DNA of 64,000 nt, from positions 116,370-180,369 of the forward strand of contig CAJXWZ010000007.1 in assembly GCA_913062815.1 (NCBI GenBank), in the 5' to 3' direction. Under the pieces are notes generated by a model. The model worked only from the letters and a program-made list of their open reading frames with translations. It had not been told where the DNA came from and ran no database searches. Position numbers and translations under genes: made by a program. The first letter of the stretch is position 1. Every line of letters starts with the position of its first letter. This stretch comes from an uncultured Colwellia sp. GTDB taxonomy: Bacteria; Pseudomonadota; Gammaproteobacteria; Enterobacterales; Alteromonadaceae. Of the stretch, positions 29,876-39,507 are shown piece by piece.

Positions 29876-30046
29876 ATGATCAGACTGTTCTTTTTATTGC
29901 CCATTATTATGTGTATTGTGTGGTGGTGGTACCTTAATAGCCGTGGTTATAGCTTAAAAGAAGGCCTAAAGGGCTTTGTCTATATTTTATCTTTCAATGC
30001 CGTTATTGTGCTCTTTTTTGTTACCATGCTTTACGTTACCCATTAA
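29876..30046 (+). CDS. Small two-helix membrane protein, 56 aa
   Basis: A 57-codon frame begins at ATG 29876, one base after the stop of the AmpG-like gene, with GGAAAATA just ahead as a ribosome-binding site. The product has two hydrophobic segments (MIRLFFLLPIIMCIVWWWYL and, after NSRGYSLKEGLKGF, YILSFNAVIVLFFVTMLYVT), giving a helical hairpin. It is probably co-translated with the permease. The stop overlaps the 3' end of the convergent ATP-grasp gene by four bases. No family recognised; it is too short for ordinary gene callers. Confidence 0.65.
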   Translation: MIRLFFLLPIIMCIVWWWYLNSRGYSLKEGLKGFVYILSFNAVIVLFFVTMLYVTH

Positions 30047-30933
30047 CTCATTCGATCAGCAAAAGCATTAGCAAAACGTTCAGCTGCTTTGTCATCCATA
30101 TTAAAATATAGAGATGGTTCGATTAACTCTGCTTCCATTAACGCAAACGATTCATCCTGAGCTTCTTGATTGGTGCGAACAAAATCAAGGCGCGCATATA
30201 ACGGCATTTCGCCGGTCAGTTTTGTTATGGCCGCTAAGGTATTTTCTGATTGTGTTAGTAAACCATGCTCAGGTGTAATTGTAGTCAAACGTCCACCATG
30301 CTCTTCTTGCACTCTAAAATCATCCGCTTTAGGGGTTTTCAAAATAGCATGGCTATATTGGCCATTGAAATAGAAAAGCGAAAACTCCCCCTCTGTAACA
30401 ACACTAGTTATAAAAGGCTGCACCATAAAGTCACTATTTGCAAATACTGCCTCAAGCTCTGCGATAGCCTCTTGAGCGCTGGTTTTTTTAAGCCAAAAAG
30501 TGTTATCCGCATTGGCACTTATTCTTGGTTTGATCACCAACTGTTGGCAATTAAAATGCTCAAAAAAATTATTTAAATCTTCAGCAACAAAGTTTGATTG
30601 CCATAATGTCGGCACAATACTTACCTTATTATTGGCTAAAGATTGCAAATAAATTTTATCTATATTCCAGCGTACCGTTGCCAACGAATTTTGTAATACT
30701 GCATTTGATTGCTCGATATCTTCCAACACTGAAGTAAAACTATTCGCATCCTCTTGGTAATCCCACGGGCTTCGAATAATGACTGAATCGAATTGTTGCC
30801 AGTTGACCTTTTTACTTCGCCATGACACTAGCTGAGTTTGCCAGCCAAGCTGAGCTAGTGGTTCATCAAGCAAATCATCATAACATTCAAAATCAGACAA
30901 ATTATCCATAGTTAAAATTGCGCAGTGTTTCAT
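30043..30933 (-). CDS. ATP-grasp family protein (RimK/DcsG-like)
   Basis: 296-residue ATP-grasp ligase. Recognisable parts are SVIIRSPWDYQEDANSF (about residues 52-68), the ATP-binding LVIKPRISANADNTFWL, VQPFITSVVTEGEFSLFYF with the Glu-rich Mg site, and the C-terminal ALMEAELIEPSLYFNMDDKA. This pattern is shared with glutathione synthetase-like and DcsG-like proteins, whose products vary. Start ATG 30933 follows GAGGG; a TTG four codons upstream is rejected. Monocistronic, convergent with the small membrane gene. Substrates are unknown. Confidence 0.82.
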   Translation of the reverse strand: MKHCAILTMDNLSDFECYDDLLDEPLAQLGWQTQLVSWRSKKVNWQQFDSVIIRSPWDYQEDANSFTSVLEDIEQSNAVLQNSLATVRWNIDKIYLQSLANNKVSIVPTLWQSNFVAEDLNNFFEHFNCQQLVIKPRISANADNTFWLKKTSAQEAIAELEAVFANSDFMVQPFITSVVTEGEFSLFYFNGQYSHAILKTPKADDFRVQEEHGGRLTTITPEHGLLTQSENTLAAITKLTGEMPLYARLDFVRTNQEAQDESFALMEAELIEPSLYFNMDDKAAERFANAFADRMS

Positions 30934-31057
30934 TACAACCCTCAAGGTGTATACAGTATAATTGGCTGCATATTAACAAATTTTTTCCTAGTGATTAAGC
31001 AATAGTCCTTATTATGTCTTATTATTTAATAACTCCTTTAAATTGGCGAGCAGCGAT

Positions 31058-31897
31058 ATGCTTATTGTTGACCAAAATGTTTTAGATGATATTGGTAAGG
31101 GATTTTCAGTTCCTGCACAACCTAAATTATTACTTAACTTACTAAAGCTGATGGCAGAAACGAGTCCAGATATCAAGGCTATTGCCGAGTGTATCAGTCA
31201 AGATATTGCGGTTAGTGCTGCAATATTGAAAACGGTAAATTCCCCTTTGTATGGCTTAAGTAGAACTGTCACAGATATTAAGATGTCAGTGAATTATATA
31301 GGTATATACGGGGTAGTTATGCTCGTAACAGGCAGCTTATTAAAGAAGAGTTTTGATCCAAAAAATTGTAGTATAGATCTTGAGCTGTTTTGGACCATGA
31401 CCTCTGACATCTCAAATGTAGCAATGGCGATTGGCAAACAATTTAAACGCTCTATTCCTATGGACAAGCTATCTAGCTTGGGTCTATTTCATGCTTGTGG
31501 CATTCCTGTCATGGCCATGAAATATAATGATTACCAAGATGTGGTAGATCAAGCGATCTTAACTTCTGAATTATCATTGATAGAACTCGAAGAGAAACAT
31601 TACCACGCTAACCATGCGACCATAGGTTACTATGTCGCAAGCTCATGGCGTTTACCCAAAGATGTTTGCCAAATTATTTTACAGCATCACGAACGTGATT
31701 ATTTAGACAAACTTGACGGCTCTGCCGAGCAAGATTTATTCGCCGTATTAAAGATGGCGGAGCATATTGTTTCACTAAAGTATTTAGATTGCGCTTCCCC
31801 TGATTGGGCATATTTAGAGGAAGCGATTTTAGCTATTCTTGCTATCAATCAAACCGACTTAACTAATATCATAGAACAAATTACTGAGTCGTCATAA
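31058..31897 (+). CDS. HDOD domain protein
   Basis: 279 residues made mostly of one HDOD domain, an output-type relative of HD phosphohydrolases usually found in signalling proteins. Typical features: LPAQP-like FSVPAQPKLLLNLLKLM, ISQDIAVSAAILKTVNSPLYGLSRTV, and a later HATIGYYVASSWRLPKDVCQIILQHH. No receiver, GGDEF or EAL domain is attached. ATG 31058 is chosen over a TTG five codons earlier. The last 17 bases overlap the 3' end of the RND pump gene on the other strand. Likely a regulatory adaptor; partner unknown. Confidence 0.85.
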   Translation: MLIVDQNVLDDIGKGFSVPAQPKLLLNLLKLMAETSPDIKAIAECISQDIAVSAAILKTVNSPLYGLSRTVTDIKMSVNYIGIYGVVMLVTGSLLKKSFDPKNCSIDLELFWTMTSDISNVAMAIGKQFKRSIPMDKLSSLGLFHACGIPVMAMKYNDYQDVVDQAILTSELSLIELEEKHYHANHATIGYYVASSWRLPKDVCQIILQHHERDYLDKLDGSAEQDLFAVLKMAEHIVSLKYLDCASPDWAYLEEAILAILAINQTDLTNIIEQITESS

Positions 31898-34800
31898 GCG
31901 ACTTTCTACTCAACAAGCCTTGAATATCCTCTTTGACCAAATACAAAGAAGGTATCAAAAACAAAGTAATCACCGTGGCAAAAACAATACCAAAGCCTAG
32001 AGATATAGCCATGGGGATAATAAATTGTGCTTGTAAACTTTGTTCGAAGTACAAAGGGAAAATACCAAAAAAAGTTGTTAGTGATGTCAGCAATATAGCG
32101 CGAAAACGTGCTGTGCCTGCATTCATGACTACCTCTATCATGCGTTGACCTTTACCTTTGGCTTTATTAATAAAATCAACCATGATCAGTGAGTCATTAA
32201 CAACTACACCGGTAAGTGCTATAAACCCGTAGATAGACATCATATTAATGGTTTTGCCCATTAACCAATGACCGACAATAGCGCCAATAATACCAAATGG
32301 AATAACAGACATAATAACAATTGGCTGTGCATAAGATTTTGTCGGTATAGCAATTAATCCATAAATTAAGAATAACGCACCTATAGCCGCTAAACCAAGT
32401 TGCCTCAAAAAATCGGCTTGCTCTTTACTCGCGCCTTCAACACCATATTTTACTGTTGGGTAATTAGCCAATATTTCAGGAATACTGGTTTCATTCATTT
32501 CACTGATCACTTTGCGTGATTCGACTTTCTGCGCATCAATATCGGCTGAAATGGTTAAAGAGCGTTTTTGGTTTACACGAGTAATCGTTGAGAAACCTTG
32601 ACCAATGCTGATATCGGCCACTTGATAAAAGGGAACTTGGTCCCCATTTGCTGTACGAATCCACATATTTTCTAAATCACTCACCGAAATACGGTGTTCT
32701 TTAGGGTAACGAACCATCACTTTTAATTCATCACGACCTCGTTGAATACGCTGGGCTTCTTCACCGTAAAATGCTTGGCGCACTTGTTTAGCTAAATCTG
32801 CCAGCGCTAACCCTAAAACTTCTGCTTCAGGTTTAATACTAAGTTGAATCTCTTGGCTGCCTCGGCTAAATGAGTTACGAATATCATAAACTCCATCATA
32901 GGCGGCTAATTTTTCTTGAATATTATGGGCTGCGGCTTCTAGCGCAACATAATCTTTCCCTGTTAATTGAAACTCAATGGCAGCTCCTCCTCCTGCATTA
33001 GCACCAGCAAAAAAGCGTAACTCTTTTGTACCTGGAATTTCACCAATTTCATCACGCCATAGTTTCTCTATTGCATAAGCATCGAGTTGTCTTTGTTCAG
33101 GTTTTACCAACTCTAGCACAAAGGTTGCTTGAGTATTGCCATTGGTGAACACCATTGAGTGCTTAATAAATTCTAGCCCTTGGTGCGGGTTATTTTTAGC
33201 GATTGTTGCCGCCGCCTTTTGAATGCGTTCAACCACTTTATTACGCTCACTTACCGCACTCCCATCAATCATGGTTAAATTACCTTGAATAAAGTCACTT
33301 GGAACTGAGGGAAATACTTCCAACTTAACGAAACCGCCAATCAATAGACCAATAGAGAGTATTAGAATGGCGATAAACGTTGCCATAGTGTTATAGCGTG
33401 CTATTAATGCTTGCTCTAGCCAAGGTTTATAGCGTTGATGAATAAAGTACTCTAAACCCTTTTTAAATTTGATTTGTTGGCGCTCTAGCCAGTTACTGTT
33501 TTGCTCGGTAAGGTGTATATACTTCATATGCACTAAATGCGCTGGTAATATCCATTTGGATTCAATTAATGAGAACATTAAACAAAAGGTAACGACAAGG
33601 GCGATGGCACGGAAAAAAGCGGCGAAGGTAGCATCAATCATTAGTAAAGGTGCAAAGGCAGCTATAGTTGTTAACACGCCAAAAGTTGCAGGCATAGCAA
33701 CGCGCATTGTGCCATTAATAATGTTCTCGGTTGAATGACCAAAACGTTGAATTTCAGCATAGGAACTTTCGCCAATAACGATAGCATCGTCAACAACGAT
33801 CCCCAACACCATAATAAAGGCAAACAGGCTAATCAAGTTAATTGAAACTGACCACTCTCCCAGCAAAGGCATCATGATAAAAGCACCAAAGAAACTGATT
33901 GGAATCCCTAGCATGACCCAAAAGGCTATTCTGATACGCAAGAACAATGCTAAAACAATAAAAACCAATAATGAACCCAACAATAAATTAGAAATCATCA
34001 TGTCTAGGCGAGCATTCAAATAATAAGAAGAATCCCCCCAAACTGTCAAATTGGCGCCTTGAGGTAGTGATTGATTTTTAACTTCAACATAAGCTTTTAT
34101 TTCGGCAGCGATTTCAAGATCGTTTTGATCACCCGTCGACTGCACCATAATGCTAGAAGTATTAACACCATTAAACAAAGCAAAATCTTCTTGCTCTACA
34201 AAACCATCGTTAACACTAGCAATATCACTTAACACAAGGCGGGTTCCATCACTGTTTGTGCGCAGGACTAATTGGCTATACTCTTCACCAGTATATGCTT
34301 GCCCTGTAGTGCGTAATAAAATATCACCACCTTGTGTTTTTATGGTGCCGCCCGGTAAATCTATAGATGAGCGTTTTATCGCTTGAGCAACTTCATCAAA
34401 AGTAAGTTGATATTTCTGTAGCTTTTCTTCTGACAACTCAATAGATATTTCATAATCTCGACTACCAACAATATCGGCTATATTGACACTCGGTAAAGCA
34501 ATAATTTCATCTCGAATATCTTGCGCTAGTATTTGTCGAGTACGCCTATCCATTGAGCCACTTACCGATAACCACATAACTTGTGATTGAAATTCTTGTT
34601 TAGCAATAATAGGTTTTTCGGTTTGCTCCGGGAATGTAGTGATGGCATCCACTTGCATTTGTACTTCATCTAACTTTTCAGACATGGAATAACCCGATTG
34701 CAACTCTATCGTTACAATACCAACGCCCTCACGTGCCCTAGATGTTATTTTTTTAATACCTTCAATATCTTCTAATGCTTCTTCTACTTTTAAAATAACA

Positions 34801-35033
34801 CCCAGTTCAACTTCTTCGGGCGCAGCGCCCAAATGCGGTACGGTTACTTGTATGCTATTAACATTAAACTCAGGAAACGTTTTTTTATTTAAGTTTTGGT
34901 AAGAAAAAAAACCAGCGACTAAAATAAAAACCATCAATAAATTAGCAGCGACATGATTGTAAGCAAACCAAGCAATAATGCCTTGTTGTTGAGGAGTCGT
35001 TGTTTGCTCTTCCTCCTTTATAGAATCACTCAT
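31881..35033 (-). CDS. RND family efflux permease (AcrB superfamily)
   Basis: Inner-membrane proton-driven pump of 1050 residues with the RND duplication: each half has one helix, a large periplasmic loop, then five or more helices. The proton-relay pair Asp-Asp is in GIVVDDAIVIGE (about residue 415), and the second-half counterpart TGVVVNDSLIMVDF is present. The opening WFAYNHVAANLLMVFILVAG is typical of the HAE/CusA-like subgroup that includes VexF- and MdtBC-related pumps. It overlaps the upstream adaptor gene by eight bases. No outer-membrane channel gene is adjacent, so a TolC homologue elsewhere is assumed. Substrate unknown. Confidence 0.93.
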   Translation of the reverse strand: MSDSIKEEEQTTTPQQQGIIAWFAYNHVAANLLMVFILVAGFFSYQNLNKKTFPEFNVNSIQVTVPHLGAAPEEVELGVILKVEEALEDIEGIKKITSRAREGVGIVTIELQSGYSMSEKLDEVQMQVDAITTFPEQTEKPIIAKQEFQSQVMWLSVSGSMDRRTRQILAQDIRDEIIALPSVNIADIVGSRDYEISIELSEEKLQKYQLTFDEVAQAIKRSSIDLPGGTIKTQGGDILLRTTGQAYTGEEYSQLVLRTNSDGTRLVLSDIASVNDGFVEQEDFALFNGVNTSSIMVQSTGDQNDLEIAAEIKAYVEVKNQSLPQGANLTVWGDSSYYLNARLDMMISNLLLGSLLVFIVLALFLRIRIAFWVMLGIPISFFGAFIMMPLLGEWSVSINLISLFAFIMVLGIVVDDAIVIGESSYAEIQRFGHSTENIINGTMRVAMPATFGVLTTIAAFAPLLMIDATFAAFFRAIALVVTFCLMFSLIESKWILPAHLVHMKYIHLTEQNSNWLERQQIKFKKGLEYFIHQRYKPWLEQALIARYNTMATFIAILILSIGLLIGGFVKLEVFPSVPSDFIQGNLTMIDGSAVSERNKVVERIQKAAATIAKNNPHQGLEFIKHSMVFTNGNTQATFVLELVKPEQRQLDAYAIEKLWRDEIGEIPGTKELRFFAGANAGGGAAIEFQLTGKDYVALEAAAHNIQEKLAAYDGVYDIRNSFSRGSQEIQLSIKPEAEVLGLALADLAKQVRQAFYGEEAQRIQRGRDELKVMVRYPKEHRISVSDLENMWIRTANGDQVPFYQVADISIGQGFSTITRVNQKRSLTISADIDAQKVESRKVISEMNETSIPEILANYPTVKYGVEGASKEQADFLRQLGLAAIGALFLIYGLIAIPTKSYAQPIVIMSVIPFGIIGAIVGHWLMGKTINMMSIYGFIALTGVVVNDSLIMVDFINKAKGKGQRMIEVVMNAGTARFRAILLTSLTTFFGIFPLYFEQSLQAQFIIPMAISLGFGIVFATVITLFLIPSLYLVKEDIQGLLSRKSLMTTQ

Positions 35034-36303
35034 CAGCTGTCTGCTCAGTTAAGTTTTCAGCCTTAGTTGATTTAACAAGTTCACCATCAACCCTTAGTTT
35101 CATATCTGTGATAGGGCTAGCAAGTTTCGTTAATATTAATCGTTTATTATTCGGGAATTCATCTAAAGAATAAGCATAATGTTCATCTGTTCTAAGGGTA
35201 TTTATTGTTTCGATAACTAATCGGTTATTGTTATCAACTAAATACACCGTATTACCAGAGTATACGGCACCTATCGGAATGGCCGTAACATTGGCAACAC
35301 TTTTGCCTGAAATGTTAGCGTTTACAAAGGTACCCATGTGTATGTCATCGTGTTCACTACTGGCTAACACACCATAAGGATCATTAATTTTAGCAACAAA
35401 ATAGTACACTCGACTCATGCTATCGACCACACCTTCATAGCGAGTTATATGTGCCGTCCAGCTATACTTTTTGCCGCCAAGTAGATAATAAAGTTCAACT
35501 TGTGCACCTTGCTCATTTTGTTGGTTAATACGGGATACATTGAGAAATGCCAAATCCCGCTGTTTTATCGGTAAACGTATTTCTGCATAGTCAACAGCAA
35601 ATGTAGTCGCTAAACTACTGCCCGTAGAAACGTATTGACCAATATCAACTTGTTTCGCGGATAACATAGCATCATACGGTGCGATAATTTTAGTGCGCGC
35701 TAACTTAATGTTAGCTTCACGCAAATCGGCTTTTGCTGCTAACACCCCTGCTTGAGCTTTTTTCAGCTGTGGTAAACGCAGTGCCAAAATAGGCGCTTGC
35801 TCAATAGTTTTTCCTGTTAATAGCCATTCATCTTCAGCTTGTTCACTACGAGCTTGCTCTTCAATTAACTGCGCCTGTGCCGACTCTAACTGAGATTGTG
35901 CTCTGAGTAGAGCGACTTGATAGCTTATGTCATCAATGACAAGGAGTACTTCGCCTTTTTTGAAAAAGCCACCTACTTGGAATTTATCTGATACTTGGAT
36001 TACTTGTCCCGAAACTTCAGAAATTAGCGTAGTCTTTGTTCTTGGCATAACGCTGCCTTGACTTTGAATATCAAAAGTAACTGATTGCGATTCAAGCGTC
36101 ATCACCGACACTAACGGAGCTTTGACCTCGACTGGATTTTTTGTTGGTTTAGGCGCCATAAGACCGAACAAAGCCAACACAATAACTGCAGAAAAAATAA
36201 TAGCAAACGGTGTTAACACATAGCGAAGCGGTACCATGCGTCTATGTGCCTTTAAGTTTTCAGTAGCTTTTTTTGGGGGGATATCTGTTTGATTGGCCGA
36301 CAT
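35026..36303 (-). CDS. RND efflux periplasmic adaptor (HlyD/MFP family)
   Basis: Links the RND pump to an outer-membrane channel. One N-terminal membrane anchor (about residues 30-50, LTPFAIIFSAVIVLALFGLM) is followed by barrel-sandwich halves (GSVMPRTKTTLISEVSGQVI and TKIIAPYDAMLSAKQVDIGQ) around a coiled-coil hairpin rich in Ala, Gln and Glu. 425 residues from ATG 36303; a TTG seven codons upstream is less likely. First gene of the two-gene efflux operon, overlapping the permease gene. Confidence 0.92.
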   Translation of the reverse strand: MSANQTDIPPKKATENLKAHRRMVPLRYVLTPFAIIFSAVIVLALFGLMAPKPTKNPVEVKAPLVSVMTLESQSVTFDIQSQGSVMPRTKTTLISEVSGQVIQVSDKFQVGGFFKKGEVLLVIDDISYQVALLRAQSQLESAQAQLIEEQARSEQAEDEWLLTGKTIEQAPILALRLPQLKKAQAGVLAAKADLREANIKLARTKIIAPYDAMLSAKQVDIGQYVSTGSSLATTFAVDYAEIRLPIKQRDLAFLNVSRINQQNEQGAQVELYYLLGGKKYSWTAHITRYEGVVDSMSRVYYFVAKINDPYGVLASSEHDDIHMGTFVNANISGKSVANVTAIPIGAVYSGNTVYLVDNNNRLVIETINTLRTDEHYAYSLDEFPNNKRLILTKLASPITDMKLRVDGELVKSTKAENLTEQTADE

Positions 36304-36367
36304 AATATTACTTAAATAAAACAAAACTATGCAACTAATTTAGCGCTTATTTAATAAAATTAACAGG

Positions 36368-36754
36368 TTAAGATGGTAAATTATTTGTAAATTTCGACCA
36401 AGAAAGTAGTAACTCTCTAAAGTCATCTATGCCGCAAGCTGCACTTTCATTTTGATCAAAGTGAATATGATCTGTAGTAAGCATTTCAGGTAAAGGCTCG
36501 GCACCATTTAAACTCGCATTAGTGGCTATTTCTACATCGCCTTGGCTTATTGCTACCGAATATTCATGACCACTAATAAGTACTTCACTGCGATGCCCCT
36601 TCTCAACATTATCAATAGCAGTTAATAGCTCTGTCAGCTTCACACTGTCATGCCCTAACTCAATTTCAATCCATGGACCAACGACTTCATGTTCTAATGA
36701 AAAGCGCGCTTTTGCTTCACCGGTTATTGCGTCATGTAAGAATTCGTATTCCAT
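36368..36754 (-). CDS. yacL: UPF0231 family protein YacL
   Basis: 128-residue acidic protein of unknown function. MEYEFLHDAITGEAKARFS and HEVVGPWIEIEL match E. coli YacL (MDYEFLRDITG...HEVVG), as does the C-terminal CGIDDFRELLLSW. In E. coli yacL follows acnB, but no aconitase gene is adjacent here. It is separate from the efflux pair by 64 bases on the same strand. Confidence 0.88.
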   Translation of the reverse strand: MEYEFLHDAITGEAKARFSLEHEVVGPWIEIELGHDSVKLTELLTAIDNVEKGHRSEVLISGHEYSVAISQGDVEIATNASLNGAEPLPEMLTTDHIHFDQNESAACGIDDFRELLLSWSKFTNNLPS

Positions 36755-37100
36755 AAGCTTATCACTGTATTTAACTAAAAATGGGCTAACTAATCTTCTT
36801 TCATTGTAGCATTATATTGGCGCTTTAGGAGGGATTTAACAGGCGATACACGCAAGCTATTCATTAACCGATAAATTAACTTTAGCGAAAAAAGCAGACC
36901 GACAACGCCATGATTTTGTCTATCTGCTTTTCAACCAAAAGATGACATTTTTAAAAAATCAAATATAGCTCTACATTAAGACAACTGATTTTAGAGCGAC
37001 AATTATGTATTCACTATAATAGCGCCCTCATTTTTATCAAGTCACTACTGCGTCGACTTTAGCTATGACTTACTATAGAAAATTTCCCATTGAAGTTTTA
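36755..37100. other. Gap between yacL and the crotonase operon
   Basis: 346 bases without a credible gene. It contains an intrinsic terminator at 36887-36931 closing the upstream minus-strand operon; the part nearer yacL presumably holds the yacL promoter. Confidence 0.6.
36887..36931 (-). terminator. Intrinsic terminator of the nitroreductase-to-crotonase operon
   Basis: On the minus strand AGCAGA-UA-GACAA-loop-UUGUC-GG-UCUGCU is followed by a run of five or six U (CUUUUUUCG). It lies about 170 bases after the crotonase stop, the end of five co-directional genes. Confidence 0.7.
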
Positions 37101-37793
37101 TTAAAAATTTAATCTCATCGTTGAATCTAATTCAATTGCAGCATCTAATGCTGACAGTATATCGGCTCTTTCTTTTAACTTAGTGCCGTGATGGGCTTTC
37201 ATATTAAGCGTTAGCATTTGTTTAGCTACTGCTTTCGCTGTAGCTATCAATTCTTCAGGTTCGACTACAGTATCTAAAAACCCGGCTAATACTGCGGTAT
37301 CTGGATCAAATAATTCTGCATTGATAACCGACCGAGATAGATAGTTAATAGGTATACGGTTACGCGCTAATTCAATGCCAGCTTGATGCATAGTCATGCC
37401 AATCGCTACTTCATTCAAGCCTATTTTAAATGAGCCTTTACAACCGATACGATGATCACAACTCAGTAGTAAAAATGCACCTTTAGCTATCGCATGCCCA
37501 GTACATACGCCAATTATTGGTAAGGTAAAGGATAACATTCTTCTCGCTAGTTTTGAGCCTGCAGTAACCAGAGAGACGGCGGATGCTGAACTCTCCTTCA
37601 TGGTATTTAAGTCATAACCTCCAGAAAGAATACCTGCTTTGCCAGTCAAAATAACTACCGCGCTAGCAGCTTCGGCTTGATCAAAAGCCTCATGAAGCTC
37701 GTCTATTACTTGATGGGATATCGCATTTACTTTGCCATTATCTATTGAGATTGTGGCAATTTTTTCGCTAATTTTAATATCAATGAGTTCCAT
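37101..37793 (-). CDS. Crotonase / enoyl-CoA hydratase-isomerase family protein
   Basis: 230-residue crotonase fold protein with the oxyanion-hole segment LSGGYDLNTM and central GHAIAKGAFLLLSCDHRIGC. The second acidic position is kept in GLNEVAIGM, but the Glu usually found after the Gly-rich turn (GGGxE) is replaced in AKGAF, so ordinary two-Glu hydratase chemistry is doubtful; isomerase or another CoA-ester reaction is possible. That is inference from one position. It is the last gene of the five-gene operon, 37 bases after the GST gene. Confidence 0.85.
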   Translation of the reverse strand: MELIDIKISEKIATISIDNGKVNAISHQVIDELHEAFDQAEAASAVVILTGKAGILSGGYDLNTMKESSASAVSLVTAGSKLARRMLSFTLPIIGVCTGHAIAKGAFLLLSCDHRIGCKGSFKIGLNEVAIGMTMHQAGIELARNRIPINYLSRSVINAELFDPDTAVLAGFLDTVVEPEELIATAKAVAKQMLTLNMKAHHGTKLKERADILSALDAAIELDSTMRLNF

Positions 37794-37830
37794 TGTCTTT
37801 CCAAGTGTTAATTGTTTTGTAGGTGAGTAT

Positions 37831-38439
37831 TTATCCGTAGCTAGTTGCTAACTGGTATGCAGGCCGTTGTCTCACTTTATTTAAATAAGCGTTGCTGTGT
37901 TCTTTGTTTTTTAACAAGTTTAAACTTTCAGCCATTTCTAAGATAACTGTCATCATAATATCTGCAGCGCTAAAAGACTCCCCCGCGAAATAGCTTCTCT
38001 GACTTAACGTTTGTTCAATGTAAGAAAAGTCTAGCTGTATTTCTTTCGCGATATAATTATCAAGTGGCTTGGTGCCACTGCGCTCTTCCATTGACATAAT
38101 TAAGGTCGTAATAACAGGTAAACTTAATGAGCCTTCTGCAAAATGTAGCCATTCTAAATATTGATAATAATCTTTACTTTCATCACTAGGCCTCAAGTCA
38201 TTCGTACTAGCTTGATGCTGGATATACTCCATAATTGCGCCTGATTCACACAGTGTAATATCTCCATCAACAATAATAGGTGCTTTTGCTAAAGGATGTA
38301 TTTTTCTCAACGATTCCGGCGCTAAATTTGTTACCGGATCTCTTTGGTGTTTCACCAAAGTGTAGGGCAATGATAACTCTTCTAATAACCAAATAACTCT
38401 TTTTGACCTTGATCTATTTAAATGATGAACATTGATCAT
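37831..38439 (-). CDS. Glutathione S-transferase family protein
   Basis: 202-residue GST with an N-terminal thioredoxin fold (INVHHLNRSRSKRVIWLLEE, then the cis-Pro and substrate loop AKAPIIVDGDITLCESGAIM) and a helical C-terminal domain (SYFAGESFSAADIMMTVILE). The SRS near residue 9-11 occupies the catalytic position, suggesting a Ser-type enzyme. It lies between BASS transporter and crotonase genes, so it probably detoxifies or transforms an electrophilic intermediate of this operon; that role is inferred. Confidence 0.88.
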   Translation of the reverse strand: MINVHHLNRSRSKRVIWLLEELSLPYTLVKHQRDPVTNLAPESLRKIHPLAKAPIIVDGDITLCESGAIMEYIQHQASTNDLRPSDESKDYYQYLEWLHFAEGSLSLPVITTLIMSMEERSGTKPLDNYIAKEIQLDFSYIEQTLSQRSYFAGESFSAADIMMTVILEMAESLNLLKNKEHSNAYLNKVRQRPAYQLATSYG

Positions 38440-38495
38440 CGTTATACTTCCCCTTTAACTTCTTTTAATCGTATTTTATATCCCGATCTTATCAA

Positions 38496-39464
38496 CTATT
38501 TCTCGATGGTATTGCTTGTATCGCAAATAACATCACTTGTCATCGCACCGTTAACTTCGCCTTCAACGTCACTTTGAGCGCGCTTTGAACTGCCATTAAA
38601 TTTTGAACGCAGCACCCGAACTAAAACACCTGCTGTAAACAGCATAATCAAGGTATAAATAGCAGGAGTGAAAGACATTTTATAATTCGCAAGTAAACTC
38701 AATGCCATAAACATGGATAAAGTACTATTTTGCAGACCCACTTCAATGGTGATTGATGTTGTTTGGGCGCTACCTAATTTAAACCAGCGACTAGAATAGT
38801 AGCCTAATCCCATGGTCAATAGGTTTAGAATTAATGAAACTGGACCAGTGGCAATCAGCGCTGGAATAACTATGTCTTGTTGGATATAGGTTAAGAATAT
38901 CATTAACAAAGTTAAAAATAATATCCCAAACCGAGACACATGCACTTGTGAACTTTTTGCAAAATTTGGAAAATATGCCTTAATGAGCATACCAATAACA
39001 ATAGGGACAATGGTTAATTTCATTAAACTCACCATAGTCACTATAATTGGTAACTGAAATTCATTCCCTTGTCCCATAAAGTGCTCTAAAGACATATTTA
39101 ACACTACCGGTATAGTAAAAACGGTGATGATGCTGGCAACTGCAGTCATGGTAACAGACAAGGCAACATCGCCTTTAGCCAAATGACTGAACATATTCGA
39201 AGTAGTGCCACCAGGACACAAAACTAACAACATAACGCCTACCGCATATTCAGGCTCTAACGGCATAACATTTGCCAAGATAAAGCCAATAATGGGTAAT
39301 AAGAGTAGTTGGTTTACTAAGCCAATTGATACTGCTTTTGGGTATTTAAGCACCCGTTTAAAATCAATAGGAGCAAGGGATAAGCCCATGCCCATCATAA
39401 TCAAAAAAATACTGACAGGAATGATTTGTGTATTTACAAGTGTGACGAGTTCAATAGCTTCCAT
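38496..39464 (-). CDS. Bile acid:sodium symporter (BASS) family transporter, copy 1
   Basis: 322 residues, about nine to ten membrane helices. The BASS core motifs are present: GMGLSLAPIDFKRVLKYPKA, LVLCPGGTTSNMFSHLAKGD and the crossover-helix segment TIEVGLQNSTLSM. The family takes up bile acids, pyruvate, pantoate and other organic anions with Na+, which fits the sodium-based bioenergetics of this genome. The C-terminal 40 residues are hydrophilic and unlike copy 2 at 44067-44966. It is within the nitroreductase operon and probably imports the substrate of that pathway. Confidence 0.9.
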   Translation of the reverse strand: MEAIELVTLVNTQIIPVSIFLIMMGMGLSLAPIDFKRVLKYPKAVSIGLVNQLLLLPIIGFILANVMPLEPEYAVGVMLLVLCPGGTTSNMFSHLAKGDVALSVTMTAVASIITVFTIPVVLNMSLEHFMGQGNEFQLPIIVTMVSLMKLTIVPIVIGMLIKAYFPNFAKSSQVHVSRFGILFLTLLMIFLTYIQQDIVIPALIATGPVSLILNLLTMGLGYYSSRWFKLGSAQTTSITIEVGLQNSTLSMFMALSLLANYKMSFTPAIYTLIMLFTAGVLVRVLRSKFNGSSKRAQSDVEGEVNGAMTSDVICDTSNTIEK

Positions 39465-39507
39465 ATTAACCTTAATATCAAATTATTAAGTAAAGACAAA
39501 AAACGTT

